64,000 nucleotides of DNA from Deltaproteobacteria bacterium. Lineage in GTDB: Bacteria > Myxococcota_A > Polyangia > Haliangiales > Haliangiaceae. The notes below the pieces were generated by a model. It was not told the DNA's origin. It did not search any database and saw only the letters and a program-made list of their open reading frames with translations. Within the stretch, counting starts at the first letter, position 1. The number at the start of each line of letters is the position of its first letter. Made by a program: the position numbers and the translations under genes. This document shows, in pieces, positions 35,744 to 44,121 of the stretch. The stretch lies in assembly GCA_020630875.1 (NCBI GenBank), contig JAHDIH010000002.1, positions 62,001-126,000 on the forward strand. Direction: 5' to 3'.

Positions 35744-37099
35744 ATGACCCGCGCGACAATTCTTGTTGTGGATGACGAACCAAACATCTTGAGTTCGGTC
35801 CGAAGGGCTTTAGAGCTAGAGTCTTTTCGCACGGAAGTTGCGGGCTCAGGAGCGATTGCACTTGAAAAGCTTGCCGCCAACTCCGTGGATCTGGTTCTTG
35901 TTGACGTCATGATGCCCGAAATGAGCGGCCTTGAGTTTGTAGAAATAGCAAGAGAGCGATTTCCTGAAGTTGTCGTGGTGATGATGAGTGGGAACGCTAC
36001 GGTAGAGACAGCTGTGCAAGCAACTAAGCTCGGAGCGACGGACTTTATCGAAAAACCTCTGTCGACTGAAAAGTTGCTGATCACGGTATCTAACGCTTTG
36101 GCTTTGGATAAGTTGCGCGACCAGAATGCAAAGCTTCGCGCTGCGGAGCATCCAGAAGTGGCCTTTTTAGGCAATAGCGAAGCGATGGCGCAAGTGTTTA
36201 CCACCATTGAGCGAGCCGCTCCAACGAAGGGGCGAGTACTTATCACAGGGGAAAATGGCACTGGTAAGGAGCTGGTAGCCAAAGCGATCCATTATGGTTC
36301 CAAAAGGGCAGACGGCCCGTTCGTGCGAGTGAATTGCGCAGCGATTCCTTCTGAGTTGATCGAAAGCGAGCTCTTTGGTCATGAAAAGGGCGCTTTTACA
36401 GGAGCTCAAACGCAGAAACGTGGAAAATTCGAATTGGCCAACGGGGGCACGTTGTTCTTGGATGAGATTGGGGACATGACTCTAGAAGCTCAGGCTAAAG
36501 TACTTCGGGTTCTGCAGGAAAACGAACTAGAACGAGTCGGTGGATCGGAAACCATTAAAGTAGACGCGCGGGTAATCGCAGCTACCAACAAAGTTTTGCC
36601 TGACGAAATATCTAAAGGTACGTTTCGTGAGGATTTGTACTATCGGCTGAACGTGGTGCCGATTCATCTTCCGCCACTCAGGGAACGTAAGCTAGATATT
36701 AAACTGTTGGTTAGCCATTTTGTTACCATTGCGTGCGAAGAAAATGGGCTCAAGCTGAAAGTGATCGATGACTCCGCGATTGCAGCCTTGTCTGGCTACA
36801 GTTGGCCTGGAAACGTTCGTGAGCTAAAGAACGTGGTAGAGCGAGCGGTGATTCTAACTGGTGGTAAACAAGAACTGTCGTCTTCCGACTTGCAGTCTAT
36901 GCTCCCAGGGAAACATTTCTCTGCTGAATTTGTTCGGAATACCCCGCTAAAAGAACTGGTGGCTGCCGCAGAAAGAGAATTGGTCACCGCTGCCTTGCTC
37001 GCGAACGACGGCCATGTGTCAAATACGGCAAAAGAACTAGGACTTGAACGTTCTCATCTCTACAAAAAGATGAAGGCTCTCGGAATACGTAACGAATAG
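35744..37099 (+). CDS. NtrC-family sigma-54-dependent response regulator
   Basis: A 451-residue protein with three domains: receiver (1-120, acidic pair D10-D11 and phosphoacceptor D54), AAA+ activator (~143-370) with Walker A G-E-N-G-T-G-K-E (~169-176) and the sigma-54 contact loop G-A-F-T-G-A (~216), and a Fis-type helix-turn-helix (~405-451). It should remodel closed sigma-54 promoter complexes when phosphorylated. No histidine kinase lies nearby, so it is an orphan regulator. A sigma-54 promoter and an inverted repeat precede it. The ribosome-binding AAGGAG is unusually close to the ATG. Confidence 0.95.
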   Translation: MTRATILVVDDEPNILSSVRRALELESFRTEVAGSGAIALEKLAANSVDLVLVDVMMPEMSGLEFVEIARERFPEVVVVMMSGNATVETAVQATKLGATDFIEKPLSTEKLLITVSNALALDKLRDQNAKLRAAEHPEVAFLGNSEAMAQVFTTIERAAPTKGRVLITGENGTGKELVAKAIHYGSKRADGPFVRVNCAAIPSELIESELFGHEKGAFTGAQTQKRGKFELANGGTLFLDEIGDMTLEAQAKVLRVLQENELERVGGSETIKVDARVIAATNKVLPDEISKGTFREDLYYRLNVVPIHLPPLRERKLDIKLLVSHFVTIACEENGLKLKVIDDSAIAALSGYSWPGNVRELKNVVERAVILTGGKQELSSSDLQSMLPGKHFSAEFVRNTPLKELVAAAERELVTAALLANDGHVSNTAKELGLERSHLYKKMKALGIRNE

Positions 37100-37152
37100 C
37101 CAAAAAACAGCGAAAAACTGGGTCGTCTGCATGGGTCTTGATACATTGCCTC

Positions 37153-37707
37153 ATGCGTCGCTTTTTGGTCTTTTTTTCGATTTTATTCTCTCTGTCTGCA
37201 GTGGCTGAGGAGCCGAAGCAAGCCGCATTCGATGTAGGTAGTAAGACGGCAAGCCTCTCGGACCTCAATTCCTCTACTACAATGACGACTGTCGAAAAAG
37301 GAGCTTTTGGGGTGGGAGCCATTATTGGCAAACCAACAGGAATCACCGCAAAGTATTTCTTCAACGATACGCATGCCATTCAAGGGCAAGTTGGTGCGTC
37401 GATGGTGGGAGATGGTTACGTAGGCAGCTTGGACTATCTAGTTCAACCTTTAATCATATCCAACAATGAAATTTACGTGATGCCTGTATACATCGGCGCA
37501 GGGGTGCAACTCAGAAGTCTTTCGGTACCTAACGAATCACTCAGAAGCGGTCCACGCGCTGTGATTGGAACGTCTTTTGACTTTAAGGCCTTGCCGATCG
37601 ATGTATTTTTCGAGGGGGCGGTGGCTGGTGAGTTTCTGTTATCAGGTACCGATCGCAGTTTTAGACTCCCTGTAAGCATAGCCTTCGGTGTGCACTACTA
37701 CATGTAA
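37153..37707 (+). CDS. Predicted secreted or outer-membrane beta-barrel protein
   Basis: About 184 residues from the ATG at 37153; an in-frame TTG five codons upstream is less likely. The signal peptide ends in A-V-A. After a ~35-residue polar linker, the sequence alternates hydrophobic and polar residues in short strands with G-x-G and aromatic belts and ends in Y-Y-M. This is what a small eight-stranded outer-membrane barrel looks like. No family is recognised. It follows the sigma-54 regulator by 53 bp on the same strand. Confidence 0.68.
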   Translation: MRRFLVFFSILFSLSAVAEEPKQAAFDVGSKTASLSDLNSSTTMTTVEKGAFGVGAIIGKPTGITAKYFFNDTHAIQGQVGASMVGDGYVGSLDYLVQPLIISNNEIYVMPVYIGAGVQLRSLSVPNESLRSGPRAVIGTSFDFKALPIDVFFEGAVAGEFLLSGTDRSFRLPVSIAFGVHYYM

Positions 37708-37776
37708 CGCGTTGCGTTGCGTGAAACGCTAGTTTTTCCGTTTGCGTGGAGATTGCCTCGTGTTAAGTAGACGCCA

Positions 37777-38040
37777 ATGAAAAAATTTACTTCTGTAATC
37801 GGGACCCTTGGATTTGTACTTTCTCTAGCTGCTTGTGGTGGTGCTGAAGGTAAACTTAAAGAATGGAAAGACAAAGCCTGTGCTTGCAAAGATGCAAAGT
37901 GTGCTGAGGCTCTTGGAAAAGAACTTGCCGGTTTCGAAAAGGATTTCGGAAAAGAGCCAAGCGAAAAAATCCAAAAAATCGCAATGGAAGGCATGACCTG
38001 TCTTTCAAAGGCAGTTGGAGCAGGACTTCCTACAAAATAA
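37777..38040 (+). CDS. Small Cys-motif lipoprotein, tandem copy 1
   Basis: An 87-residue lipoprotein (lipobox L-A-A-C, Cys20). The mature ~67 residues hold the signature W-K-D-K-A-C-A-C-K-D-A-x-C and one later Cys (M-T-C-L), so two disulfides or a metal site are possible. It is clearly a paralogue of the gene at 38231, with the same layout and near-identical signature. It has its own terminator, which points to a separate transcription unit. Function unknown. Confidence 0.75.
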   Translation: MKKFTSVIGTLGFVLSLAACGGAEGKLKEWKDKACACKDAKCAEALGKELAGFEKDFGKEPSEKIQKIAMEGMTCLSKAVGAGLPTK

Positions 38041-38061
38041 TTTCCTCAAGGAACCTATCAA

Positions 38062-38089
38062 AGACGCTCTTTAGGGAGCGTCTTTTTTT
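38062..38089 (+). terminator. Rho-independent terminator
   Basis: An eight-base AGACGCTC/GAGCGTCT stem with a six-base loop is followed by seven T. It closes the first small Cys-lipoprotein gene. Confidence 0.93.
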
Positions 38090-38230
38090 GTGCGTCTTCA
38101 TCTTTTGGTCCAAAGCCATCGCATACGGCACCGCCGCAGGTATTTGGACGGCTGGGAGCCCAGGCACTCCAATTGTAATGTTTTTTGCTTTTCTTGTTGC
38201 CTTAGGAAACTTCGATGCTAATCACTGTGA

Positions 38231-38470
38231 ATGAAAAACATTGCAATGGCGATTGGAACCCTCGGACTTATTATTTCAGCAGCAGGCTGTGGTGGAGACG
38301 CCAAACTAGAAGCATGGAAAGACAAAGCTTGCGCGTGCAAAGATGCCGCATGCGTTCTTGAAGTAAGCAACGAAATGACGGAGGCCATCAAGGGCGTATC
38401 TGAAACAGAAGCGAACAAGAAGCTGATTCTAGAAGCAACAGAGTGCATCAAAAACGTATCAATGAAGTAA
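38231..38470 (+). CDS. Small Cys-motif lipoprotein, tandem copy 2
   Basis: A 79-residue paralogue of the gene at 37777. It has a lipobox (S-A-A-G-C) and the same W-K-D-K-A-C-A-C-K-D-A-A-C signature, followed by a helical segment and a final Cys (T-E-C-I). Similarity is strong in the signal peptide and signature and weaker in the C-terminal half, as expected for an older duplication with divergence. Its own terminator follows. Function unknown; both copies should face the periplasm or sit at the inner or outer membrane. Confidence 0.75.
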   Translation: MKNIAMAIGTLGLIISAAGCGGDAKLEAWKDKACACKDAACVLEVSNEMTEAIKGVSETEANKKLILEATECIKNVSMK

Positions 38471-38486
38471 GCGCATTTATGTGAAC

Positions 38487-38514
38487 AAAAGCTCTCCTTT
38501 TTAGGGGAGCTTTT
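38487..38514 (+). terminator. Rho-independent terminator
   Basis: AAAAGCTCTCC pairs with GGGGAGCTTTT across a six-base TTTTTA loop, with one G-U pair, and ends in TTTT. It closes the second small Cys-lipoprotein gene. Confidence 0.88.
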
Positions 38515-38708
38515 CTAGTTTTACGCCCACTCCGGGTACTAAAGAGAGCTTGACACATACTACGGAAAATTGATTGGTTGTCAGAAGTGGTGTTAGCGCG
38601 AGCAAAGCTTTAATTGCCCGCATTAAGCGGGTTTCATTATTTGGTGTTGGTTGCCAGATCTAATCTAGGGTTTGAGCGTGTTTATCCTTATGTTAAAGAG
38701 GCAACGCA

Positions 38709-39353
38709 TTGAGCTATCGTGACGAACTACACGCGGCACAGTCCCGCATTGCCGAACTAGAAGCAAAATTGCAAGTTAATGAGAGTGCTGCCTTAGCTAA
38801 AAAAACAGGGGCTACCGACATTGTGGTAAGCCAGAAGTCGGATACTAAAGTAGAGCGTTTCACTGGAATCAAAAGAAAGTACAAAAAAGTCACTACGATT
38901 CCTGGTGCATTTGCACAGGAAGGCCATCGTCCTTTGGTGATTTTTTTGGAGATGGAAACAAGCAGTCGCGGGACCATGGAAAGTTCGGTAGGCTTTTTTC
39001 GATGGGCTATGAAGCCTAAAAACATCCCTATTGAGGTGGTTGTTCAATCTTTTCACAATGAGACGCAGATAAAGGCGTTCAAAAACTTTGATGGTCTTGC
39101 AGGAGGCGTGTTTGGAGGCGTAGGGGGAAACGTCGGCGCCTGGTCGATAATCATGGGCGCGGGGCTGGCTGGAACCGTGGCGCTACCATTTGTGGCCATT
39201 GCGCCGGTCGGGTTGGGCTTGGGGTGGTTGGGTTGTCGAGGTATTGTAAAACACTTCGCAAAAAAGAGTGCAAAATCACTGGATGACCTGTGGCCCAAAT
39301 TAGTTGCGGAAGTGAAAAGATTTACCGTCGTTGCAGAGCCTCCGAAAAAATAG
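38709..39353 (+). CDS. Hypothetical protein with coiled-coil N-terminus and hydrophobic hairpin
   Basis: A 214-residue protein. Residues ~5-30 form a short coiled coil (E-L-H-A-A-Q-S-R-I-A-E-L-E-A-K-L). A charged region ~50-125 follows, then a Gly-rich hydrophobic stretch (~128-185: G-G-V-F-G-G-V-G-G-N, V-A-L-P-F-V-A-I-A-P-V-G) that could be a membrane hairpin. The start is TTG with GAGG upstream. No family is recognised. The Gly-rich hydrophobic hairpin recalls some membrane-remodelling or toxin-like proteins, but that is only an impression. Confidence 0.6.
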   Translation: MSYRDELHAAQSRIAELEAKLQVNESAALAKKTGATDIVVSQKSDTKVERFTGIKRKYKKVTTIPGAFAQEGHRPLVIFLEMETSSRGTMESSVGFFRWAMKPKNIPIEVVVQSFHNETQIKAFKNFDGLAGGVFGGVGGNVGAWSIIMGAGLAGTVALPFVAIAPVGLGLGWLGCRGIVKHFAKKSAKSLDDLWPKLVAEVKRFTVVAEPPKK

Positions 39354-39632
39354 AACGGCCGCCTAAGCGACCGTTCTCCCCAACTCCACGAATAAACTGG
39401 GTAATCAAAAAAATATAAAAAAGCTAACTAAGTTAGTGGAGTACGATATCTCTAGATGCAAGCAGGGTGCCAAAATCTTGGCAAAACCCTAAACCCTTTG
39501 TTTTTCAGATGTTTGCGTGTTACACCAAGGTATAGGCTCCAACCAGAATCGACGTCACTGTGACATCGATGTCATACGTTGCCAAAATTTTTACCTTCAG
39601 ACCGGTTGGTCTGACTCAGAAAAAGAATAGTT
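39354..39632. other. Intergenic region with a 14-bp operator-like palindrome
   Basis: The 279-bp gap begins with a mismatch-containing hairpin (GAACGG ... CCGTTC, 39353-39376) that could end the upstream gene. A perfect palindrome TGACATCGATGTCA lies at 39561-39574, and a short inverted repeat CAGACC-GGTT-GGTCTG is 20 bases before the RNase start. The palindrome sits where an operator for the RNase E/G gene would be expected. An AT-rich run (about 39410-39425) may be part of a promoter. Confidence 0.5.
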
Positions 39633-41258
39633 ATGTCTTTGAAAATATTGCTTAATGCAAGCACACCCGAAGTGCGAGCGGTCCTCACCAGTCGCGGTCG
39701 GGCGATTGAATATCATATTGAACGCCCCGGTAGCCGGGGAATCGTGGGAAACATCTATCGAGCCAAAGTCCTGAGGGTCTTACCTGGCATGCAGGCGGCG
39801 TTTTTGGACCTAGGCAAGAGTGTGGCTCGGTCTGGATACATTCATGTCAGTGACCTCTTAGGAGCTCAGGACGACCCGTCAATCAAGATCGATAAAGCGC
39901 TTAAGGCTGGTCAGTGGGTGACGGTTCAAGTCGCCAAGGGGCCCATTGGTGACAAGGGAGCTCGCGTGACCGAACAGGTGGCGCTGCCTGGCAGACTTTC
40001 CGTATTCCTGCCGTTTAGCGACCATATTGGAGTTTCCAAAAGGATCACCTCAGAAGGACTGAGGAAAAAGATGCGAGGATGGATTGATGAGTATCGTCCG
40101 GAGGGAACCGGGGTAATCGTGCGCACCGCCGCAGAGAAGGCATCTGAAGAAGAAATCCGTGACGACCTTTCGTATCTTGTTAAAGTTTGGCAGCAAGTAA
40201 GCAAGAAGAGCAAAAGTCAAAAGGCCCCTGGGGTCGTCTACGAGGATTTGGACCTGCCCAAAAGAATCGTTCGGGACATGCTCAGAGATGATGTCGACAA
40301 AATAATGGTGGATAGCAAAGAGCAATTTGATGAAGTGGTTGCTTTCGCTCAAGAGTTTCTACCAAGGTTCGTCAAAAAAATAGAACTTTACGAAAGTGAC
40401 GTTCCGATTTTTCTTCAATACAAAGTTGCTAGTGACGTTAACAACATTGCCAAGCGAGAGGTTTCTCTAAAAAGTGGTGGAGCTTTGGTTATCGACACGG
40501 GAGAGGCCCTAACTTCTATTGATGTCAATACCAAGAGTTTCATCGGCAAAAAGAGTGCGTCTCTTGAAGATACGGTAACTGCCAACAATCTGGAGGCGTG
40601 TGAAGAAGTTGCAAGGCAACTGCGCTTAAGAAACATCGGCGGAATTATTGTCGTTGACTTCGTTGACATGGACGACAGAGAAAATAGAGAAAAAGTATGG
40701 GACGCTTTTCATAAAGCTCTTGAAAAAGACAATACCAAGACCAACATCACGAGAATAAGTGAGCTGGGGCTTGTTGAAATGACGCGCAAGAGAAATCGCG
40801 AGTCGATCTCTCAGCTATTGAATGAAACTTGTCCCACTTGTGCAGGCCTTGGCAGTGTCCCCACGATTGAAACGCTCGCCTACGGATCGCTTCGGAAGTT
40901 GCGAGAGAAAGCATCCAAAACGAGCGACAAAATGCTAGTGCTTTCGGTTCCAAGAGGCCAACGACAGTTTATCGAAAAACAAGAACGCAGCTACCTGCAA
41001 TTTCTCGCTACTACTTATCAAAAGGGCATTGAAGTAAAGGATGGGAACTTCAAGATCGAAAGTGAAAAAGCGGTTCGCAGTGGCAAGTCAGTGATTCAAC
41101 CCAACTCGAAGAGTGCATCAAAACCATCACCCAAAAAGTCACAGGCCAAAAGCGCTGGTTCACGAAGTTCTAATTCCGTAAAAGAAAAGAAGGCTGACAG
41201 CAAAAACGGCGAAAAACGGCGGAAGCAGCGCGCAAATCCACCAAGAAGCCAGCCGTGA
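39633..41258 (+). CDS. rng: Ribonuclease E/G
   Basis: A 541-residue endoribonuclease of the Rne/Rng family that cuts single-stranded AU-rich RNA during rRNA maturation and mRNA decay. The S1 domain sits in the first ~125 residues (N-I-Y-R-A-K-V, A-A-F-L-D-L-G). The DNase-I-like catalytic domain shows S-I-D-V-N and V-V-D-F-V-D-M, and the Zn-link is C-P-T-C (~400-403). After about residue 470 there is a ~70-residue basic, Ser/Lys-rich disordered tail, shorter than the RNase E scaffold of E. coli. RNase G is the nearest name; the exact class is unsettled. Confidence 0.92.
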   Translation: MSLKILLNASTPEVRAVLTSRGRAIEYHIERPGSRGIVGNIYRAKVLRVLPGMQAAFLDLGKSVARSGYIHVSDLLGAQDDPSIKIDKALKAGQWVTVQVAKGPIGDKGARVTEQVALPGRLSVFLPFSDHIGVSKRITSEGLRKKMRGWIDEYRPEGTGVIVRTAAEKASEEEIRDDLSYLVKVWQQVSKKSKSQKAPGVVYEDLDLPKRIVRDMLRDDVDKIMVDSKEQFDEVVAFAQEFLPRFVKKIELYESDVPIFLQYKVASDVNNIAKREVSLKSGGALVIDTGEALTSIDVNTKSFIGKKSASLEDTVTANNLEACEEVARQLRLRNIGGIIVVDFVDMDDRENREKVWDAFHKALEKDNTKTNITRISELGLVEMTRKRNRESISQLLNETCPTCAGLGSVPTIETLAYGSLRKLREKASKTSDKMLVLSVPRGQRQFIEKQERSYLQFLATTYQKGIEVKDGNFKIESEKAVRSGKSVIQPNSKSASKPSPKKSQAKSAGSRSSNSVKEKKADSKNGEKRRKQRANPPRSQP

Positions 41259-41343
41259 AACGAACCCCCCGTAAGTCAGCGTCTAAAACGGAGGCCCGCC
41301 CAGAATAGCCGCTCGAAGGCGCAACATGTGGTATAAATGATGT

Positions 41344-41955
41344 GTGAGTTTTGCGCGCAAACAGGTAGATGCTGCGACTGACAAAGTACGGGCATTTTTG
41401 AAGCAACTGTCAAAGGATTTTGACGGTACAGAAGAAATAGGAGCCGAGATTTTCGCTGAAACGGCAGAGCGTCAAGCGGCTTACGGGGCTCGGGCTGATG
41501 CACGTAAAAACAGATTCGGAAAGTTGGTAGCGGCTAATTCGCCTGCTGCGAAGCGAAGAAAAGAAATGGCAGCAGAGAGACAACGCGAGGTCCGGGAGGC
41601 GCGTCAAAAAGCTGCGTCGAGAGCTCAAGCAATGCGTGATGAGTTCATGAGAGAGCAGCGTCAGCGTCAAGCTGCAAACTCAGCTCGAAGTCAGTCACGT
41701 ACTTCTTCTTCGGGGAGAACGTCATCATCCACGCGACGAAGTTCTCCCGTCGATGATATGGCAGCCCATTACAAAACTCTGGAAGTCTCTGTTGGCGCAG
41801 AATTTTCTGAAATAAAAAAGGCATATCGAAGGTTGATGCGGAAATATCATCCGGATCGGCATGGCGGAAATCCGAAAAAAGAAAAGGCAGCCCATGAGCT
41901 GTCTATGAAAGTCAGCTTGGCTTACCAAGCCCTAGAGAAAGAATTAAAAGGCTAA
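41344..41955 (+). CDS. J-domain protein with a charged, disordered N-terminal region
   Basis: A 203-residue protein. The first ~140 residues are Arg/Ala/Gln-rich and helical or disordered, with a Ser/Arg linker. A canonical J domain then fills ~144-203 with the HPD tripeptide (170-172), which stimulates DnaK ATPase. There is no zinc-finger or client-binding C-terminal domain as in DnaJ. It is a type III (C-class) co-chaperone; its target is unknown. The start is GTG. A bidirectional terminator follows. Confidence 0.85.
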   Translation: MSFARKQVDAATDKVRAFLKQLSKDFDGTEEIGAEIFAETAERQAAYGARADARKNRFGKLVAANSPAAKRRKEMAAERQREVREARQKAASRAQAMRDEFMREQRQRQAANSARSQSRTSSSGRTSSSTRRSSPVDDMAAHYKTLEVSVGAEFSEIKKAYRRLMRKYHPDRHGGNPKKEKAAHELSMKVSLAYQALEKELKG

Positions 41956-41990
41956 AAAAGAATCGACCACCGTAAGGGGTCGATTCTCTT
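41953..41990. terminator. Bidirectional intrinsic terminator
   Basis: A perfect ten-base AGAATCGACC/GGTCGATTCT stem with a nine-base loop is flanked by AAAAAA on one side and CTTT on the other. It lies between the convergent J-domain and LolA genes and can serve both, more strongly for the minus strand. Confidence 0.85.
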
Positions 41991-42000
41991 TGCTATCAAG

Positions 42001-42843
42001 CTACTTTCTAATGATTTTGTATTGTTTAGCTTTGGCAGTCTTTTCATCAAATGAGAACCACTTGTCACTAACCTCTTTAGTGGTATTGGAGCCAATGAAC
42101 TTTACATGATTGACGTTGTTAGAATATTCGATAACTACTGATTCCTTGACATGAGACGTGGCGCTATCAATCACCAAAAACAAATTCTTATAAACGGTTG
42201 ATTTCTTTTTCGGTGTGAGCTTAAGGACTATGTCACTTGCTCCGCCGTACTTTTTGGAAGTTTCTAAGGTTGCGATGTATTCTTTTCTCAAGTCACCTTG
42301 TCCAAGCAAAAAGGATACAATGACCGGCATGACATCATCTTTCAATGATTTTTTGAAAACCTGTTTGTTGTGATGCTCTACCGCCCAAAAGGTTGTTCCG
42401 TCCGACAAAAAGCTCTTTCGAACTTTCATACCGGAACCCTTTTTGGCTGCATAATCCCAGCGCATCTTGCCAGGCTTTTTAACGTATAGTTTCCCCGTAC
42501 TCTTCTTCTTGGAACCAAAAGCGACGTTGGTGTAGTTTTGTTCAAAGTTGGCTGTTAATTGCTTGGTCGACTTGTAGACACCTTGAACTTTGGCAACTAT
42601 CGCATCCGCAGTAATTTTGGTTTGCAAGGCTACTGGTAGTGATGAGGTCGTTGTCAGCGACATACCGATCGCACCTGGGTCGTCGATGGTGGTTATTATC
42701 GTTTCCGGTGCTATCACGTTGGTAGCACCGGCTGGTGCCGGCGTTGCAACCGCTACTTGAGGGGCTTCATTTAACGCTGGAGCGGGCATGGTTGAGAATG
42801 CCAAAGAGAAGAACGTTGTAAATAGAGACATGATAGTAGTCAT
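42001..42843 (-). CDS. lolA: Outer-membrane lipoprotein carrier protein, LolA-like
   Basis: About 280 residues from the ATG at 42843, which begins a signal peptide; the frame continues upstream to a TTG at 42912. The C-terminal ~200 residues carry the LolA pattern: Q-L-T-A-N-F-E-Q-N-Y, G-K-L-Y-V-K-K-P-G-K-M-R-W-D-Y, and a half-barrel of strands. LolA ferries lipoproteins across the periplasm from LolCDE to the outer membrane, consistent with the many lipoproteins here. An unusual ~60-residue Pro/Ala/Thr-rich linker separates the signal from the LolA domain. Confidence 0.87.
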   Translation of the reverse strand: MTTIMSLFTTFFSLAFSTMPAPALNEAPQVAVATPAPAGATNVIAPETIITTIDDPGAIGMSLTTTSSLPVALQTKITADAIVAKVQGVYKSTKQLTANFEQNYTNVAFGSKKKSTGKLYVKKPGKMRWDYAAKKGSGMKVRKSFLSDGTTFWAVEHHNKQVFKKSLKDDVMPVIVSFLLGQGDLRKEYIATLETSKKYGGASDIVLKLTPKKKSTVYKNLFLVIDSATSHVKESVVIEYSNNVNHVKFIGSNTTKEVSDKWFSFDEKTAKAKQYKIIRK

Positions 42844-43212
42844 AACCTGGAGGCCTTTCGTTTCAAAGGGAACTACTAGATAGACTAGCTTGGCGCGCAG
42901 ATAATTCAACAAACCGAATATTGTGAATAATATCAGGTGTTTGTGTGGGCGCGATCACCTTGCTGATGATTTATGAACCAAGCAGCACGGAGCTGTCGGT
43001 AGCTAGTTAAATCTATTTGTTGCTGAGCATCCCGCGCTTGATAATGTCAGCGAGGTAGGTGGATCCTTTTATGTTCTAGAGCATGAGGGGGAGTTTTTGT
43101 TTGGGCATGAAGTGGGAGTAATTTTCGTTCTGCGCCAAATGTCGAAATAATCGTTGTGCAGATGATATTAGAAAGTCGTGTACCGACGGCACAATTTGCG
43201 ATAAATCAATAT
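42844..43212. other. Intergenic region between lolA and fpg
   Basis: A 369-bp gap between divergent genes. It holds both promoters; AT-rich stretches occur near 42910-42945 and 43135-43150. A few codons upstream of the fpg start remain open but do not look coding, because Fpg must begin with (M)PELPE. I see no repeat, RNA gene or credible ORF. Confidence 0.35.
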
Positions 43213-44034
43213 GTGCCTGAGCTCCCGGAAGTGGAAACAGTTCGATTGACGCTTACTCCTATTTTGAACTCTACAGTTACCAAGGTGGGCGGTAGCGGGA
43301 AAACGTTACGTCAAAAGCCCGTCAAAATTAGAGCGATGAAAAATCACTTCGTAGGACAAAAGATTTCGAAAATTAGGCGGCGGGGAAAGTATTTAACGCT
43401 GCATATCGGAACTAGCTACGCGGTGGTTCATTTAGGCATGAGTGGTCGTTTACGAATCCAAGATGTTCGCACGGAGTTGGATCAACACTGTCATGTCTGG
43501 TTTCTTGTCAGCAAAGGGAGGCAAGAAAAGCGATTGGTTTTTAGAGCGCCCAGAAGATTCGGACAATTTGAGTTCTTTAAGGCGCAAGAAGTTTGTCCCG
43601 CACTAGAAAAGCTCGGACCGGACCCTCTGCTCGATGGGGTTTCCCTCGGGGATTCGTTGAAGAATCGAAAGGCAAAAATAAAGACCGTACTTCTTGACCA
43701 GAAAGTATTGGCAGGAGTGGGAAATATCTACGCAAGCGAAGCGCTATGGCGTGCGAAAATCTTACCTGAAACTCCTGCCTGCGACTTGCAGCCCTCTCAA
43801 GTGCGTGCGTTAAACAAAGCCGTGGCGCGCTCTTTAGAAGTAGCGCTAGATAAGGGAGGAACAAGTCTAAAAGATTTTGTTGCTGCAGATGGGCAAGAGG
43901 GGGGCAATGCGCCATACCTTAAGGTTTACGGTCGACAAGGTGATTCATGCCCCAGAGCTGCTTGTCGAGGAACGATTCACAGTGCGCCCGTCGCAGGACG
44001 AAGCACATACTGGTGCAATCGTTGCCAAATTTAG
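43213..44034 (+). CDS. mutM: Formamidopyrimidine-DNA glycosylase
   Basis: MutM/Fpg excises 8-oxoguanine and ring-opened purines and cuts the abasic site. The enzyme needs Pro2 as its catalytic amine, so the GTG at 43213 that gives (M)P-E-L-P-E-V-E is the correct start; upstream codons in the same frame are ignored. The 273-residue protein has E3, the catalytic Lys in R-R-G-K-Y-L, and a C-terminal zinc finger with four cysteines (C-P-R-A-A-C and C-N-R-C). It is divergent from lolA. Distinguishing Fpg from endonuclease VIII relies on the K-V-Y-G-R-Q-G-D block, which fits Fpg. Confidence 0.94.
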   Translation: MPELPEVETVRLTLTPILNSTVTKVGGSGKTLRQKPVKIRAMKNHFVGQKISKIRRRGKYLTLHIGTSYAVVHLGMSGRLRIQDVRTELDQHCHVWFLVSKGRQEKRLVFRAPRRFGQFEFFKAQEVCPALEKLGPDPLLDGVSLGDSLKNRKAKIKTVLLDQKVLAGVGNIYASEALWRAKILPETPACDLQPSQVRALNKAVARSLEVALDKGGTSLKDFVAADGQEGGNAPYLKVYGRQGDSCPRAACRGTIHSAPVAGRSTYWCNRCQI

Positions 44035-44121
44035 CGACAAGGATGTCAGGCGCTTGGCGCACTAAGCACTATAAGTACTTGAAATGTGGCCTAGGTACGG
44101 GTATTGCAATACAGATATACA

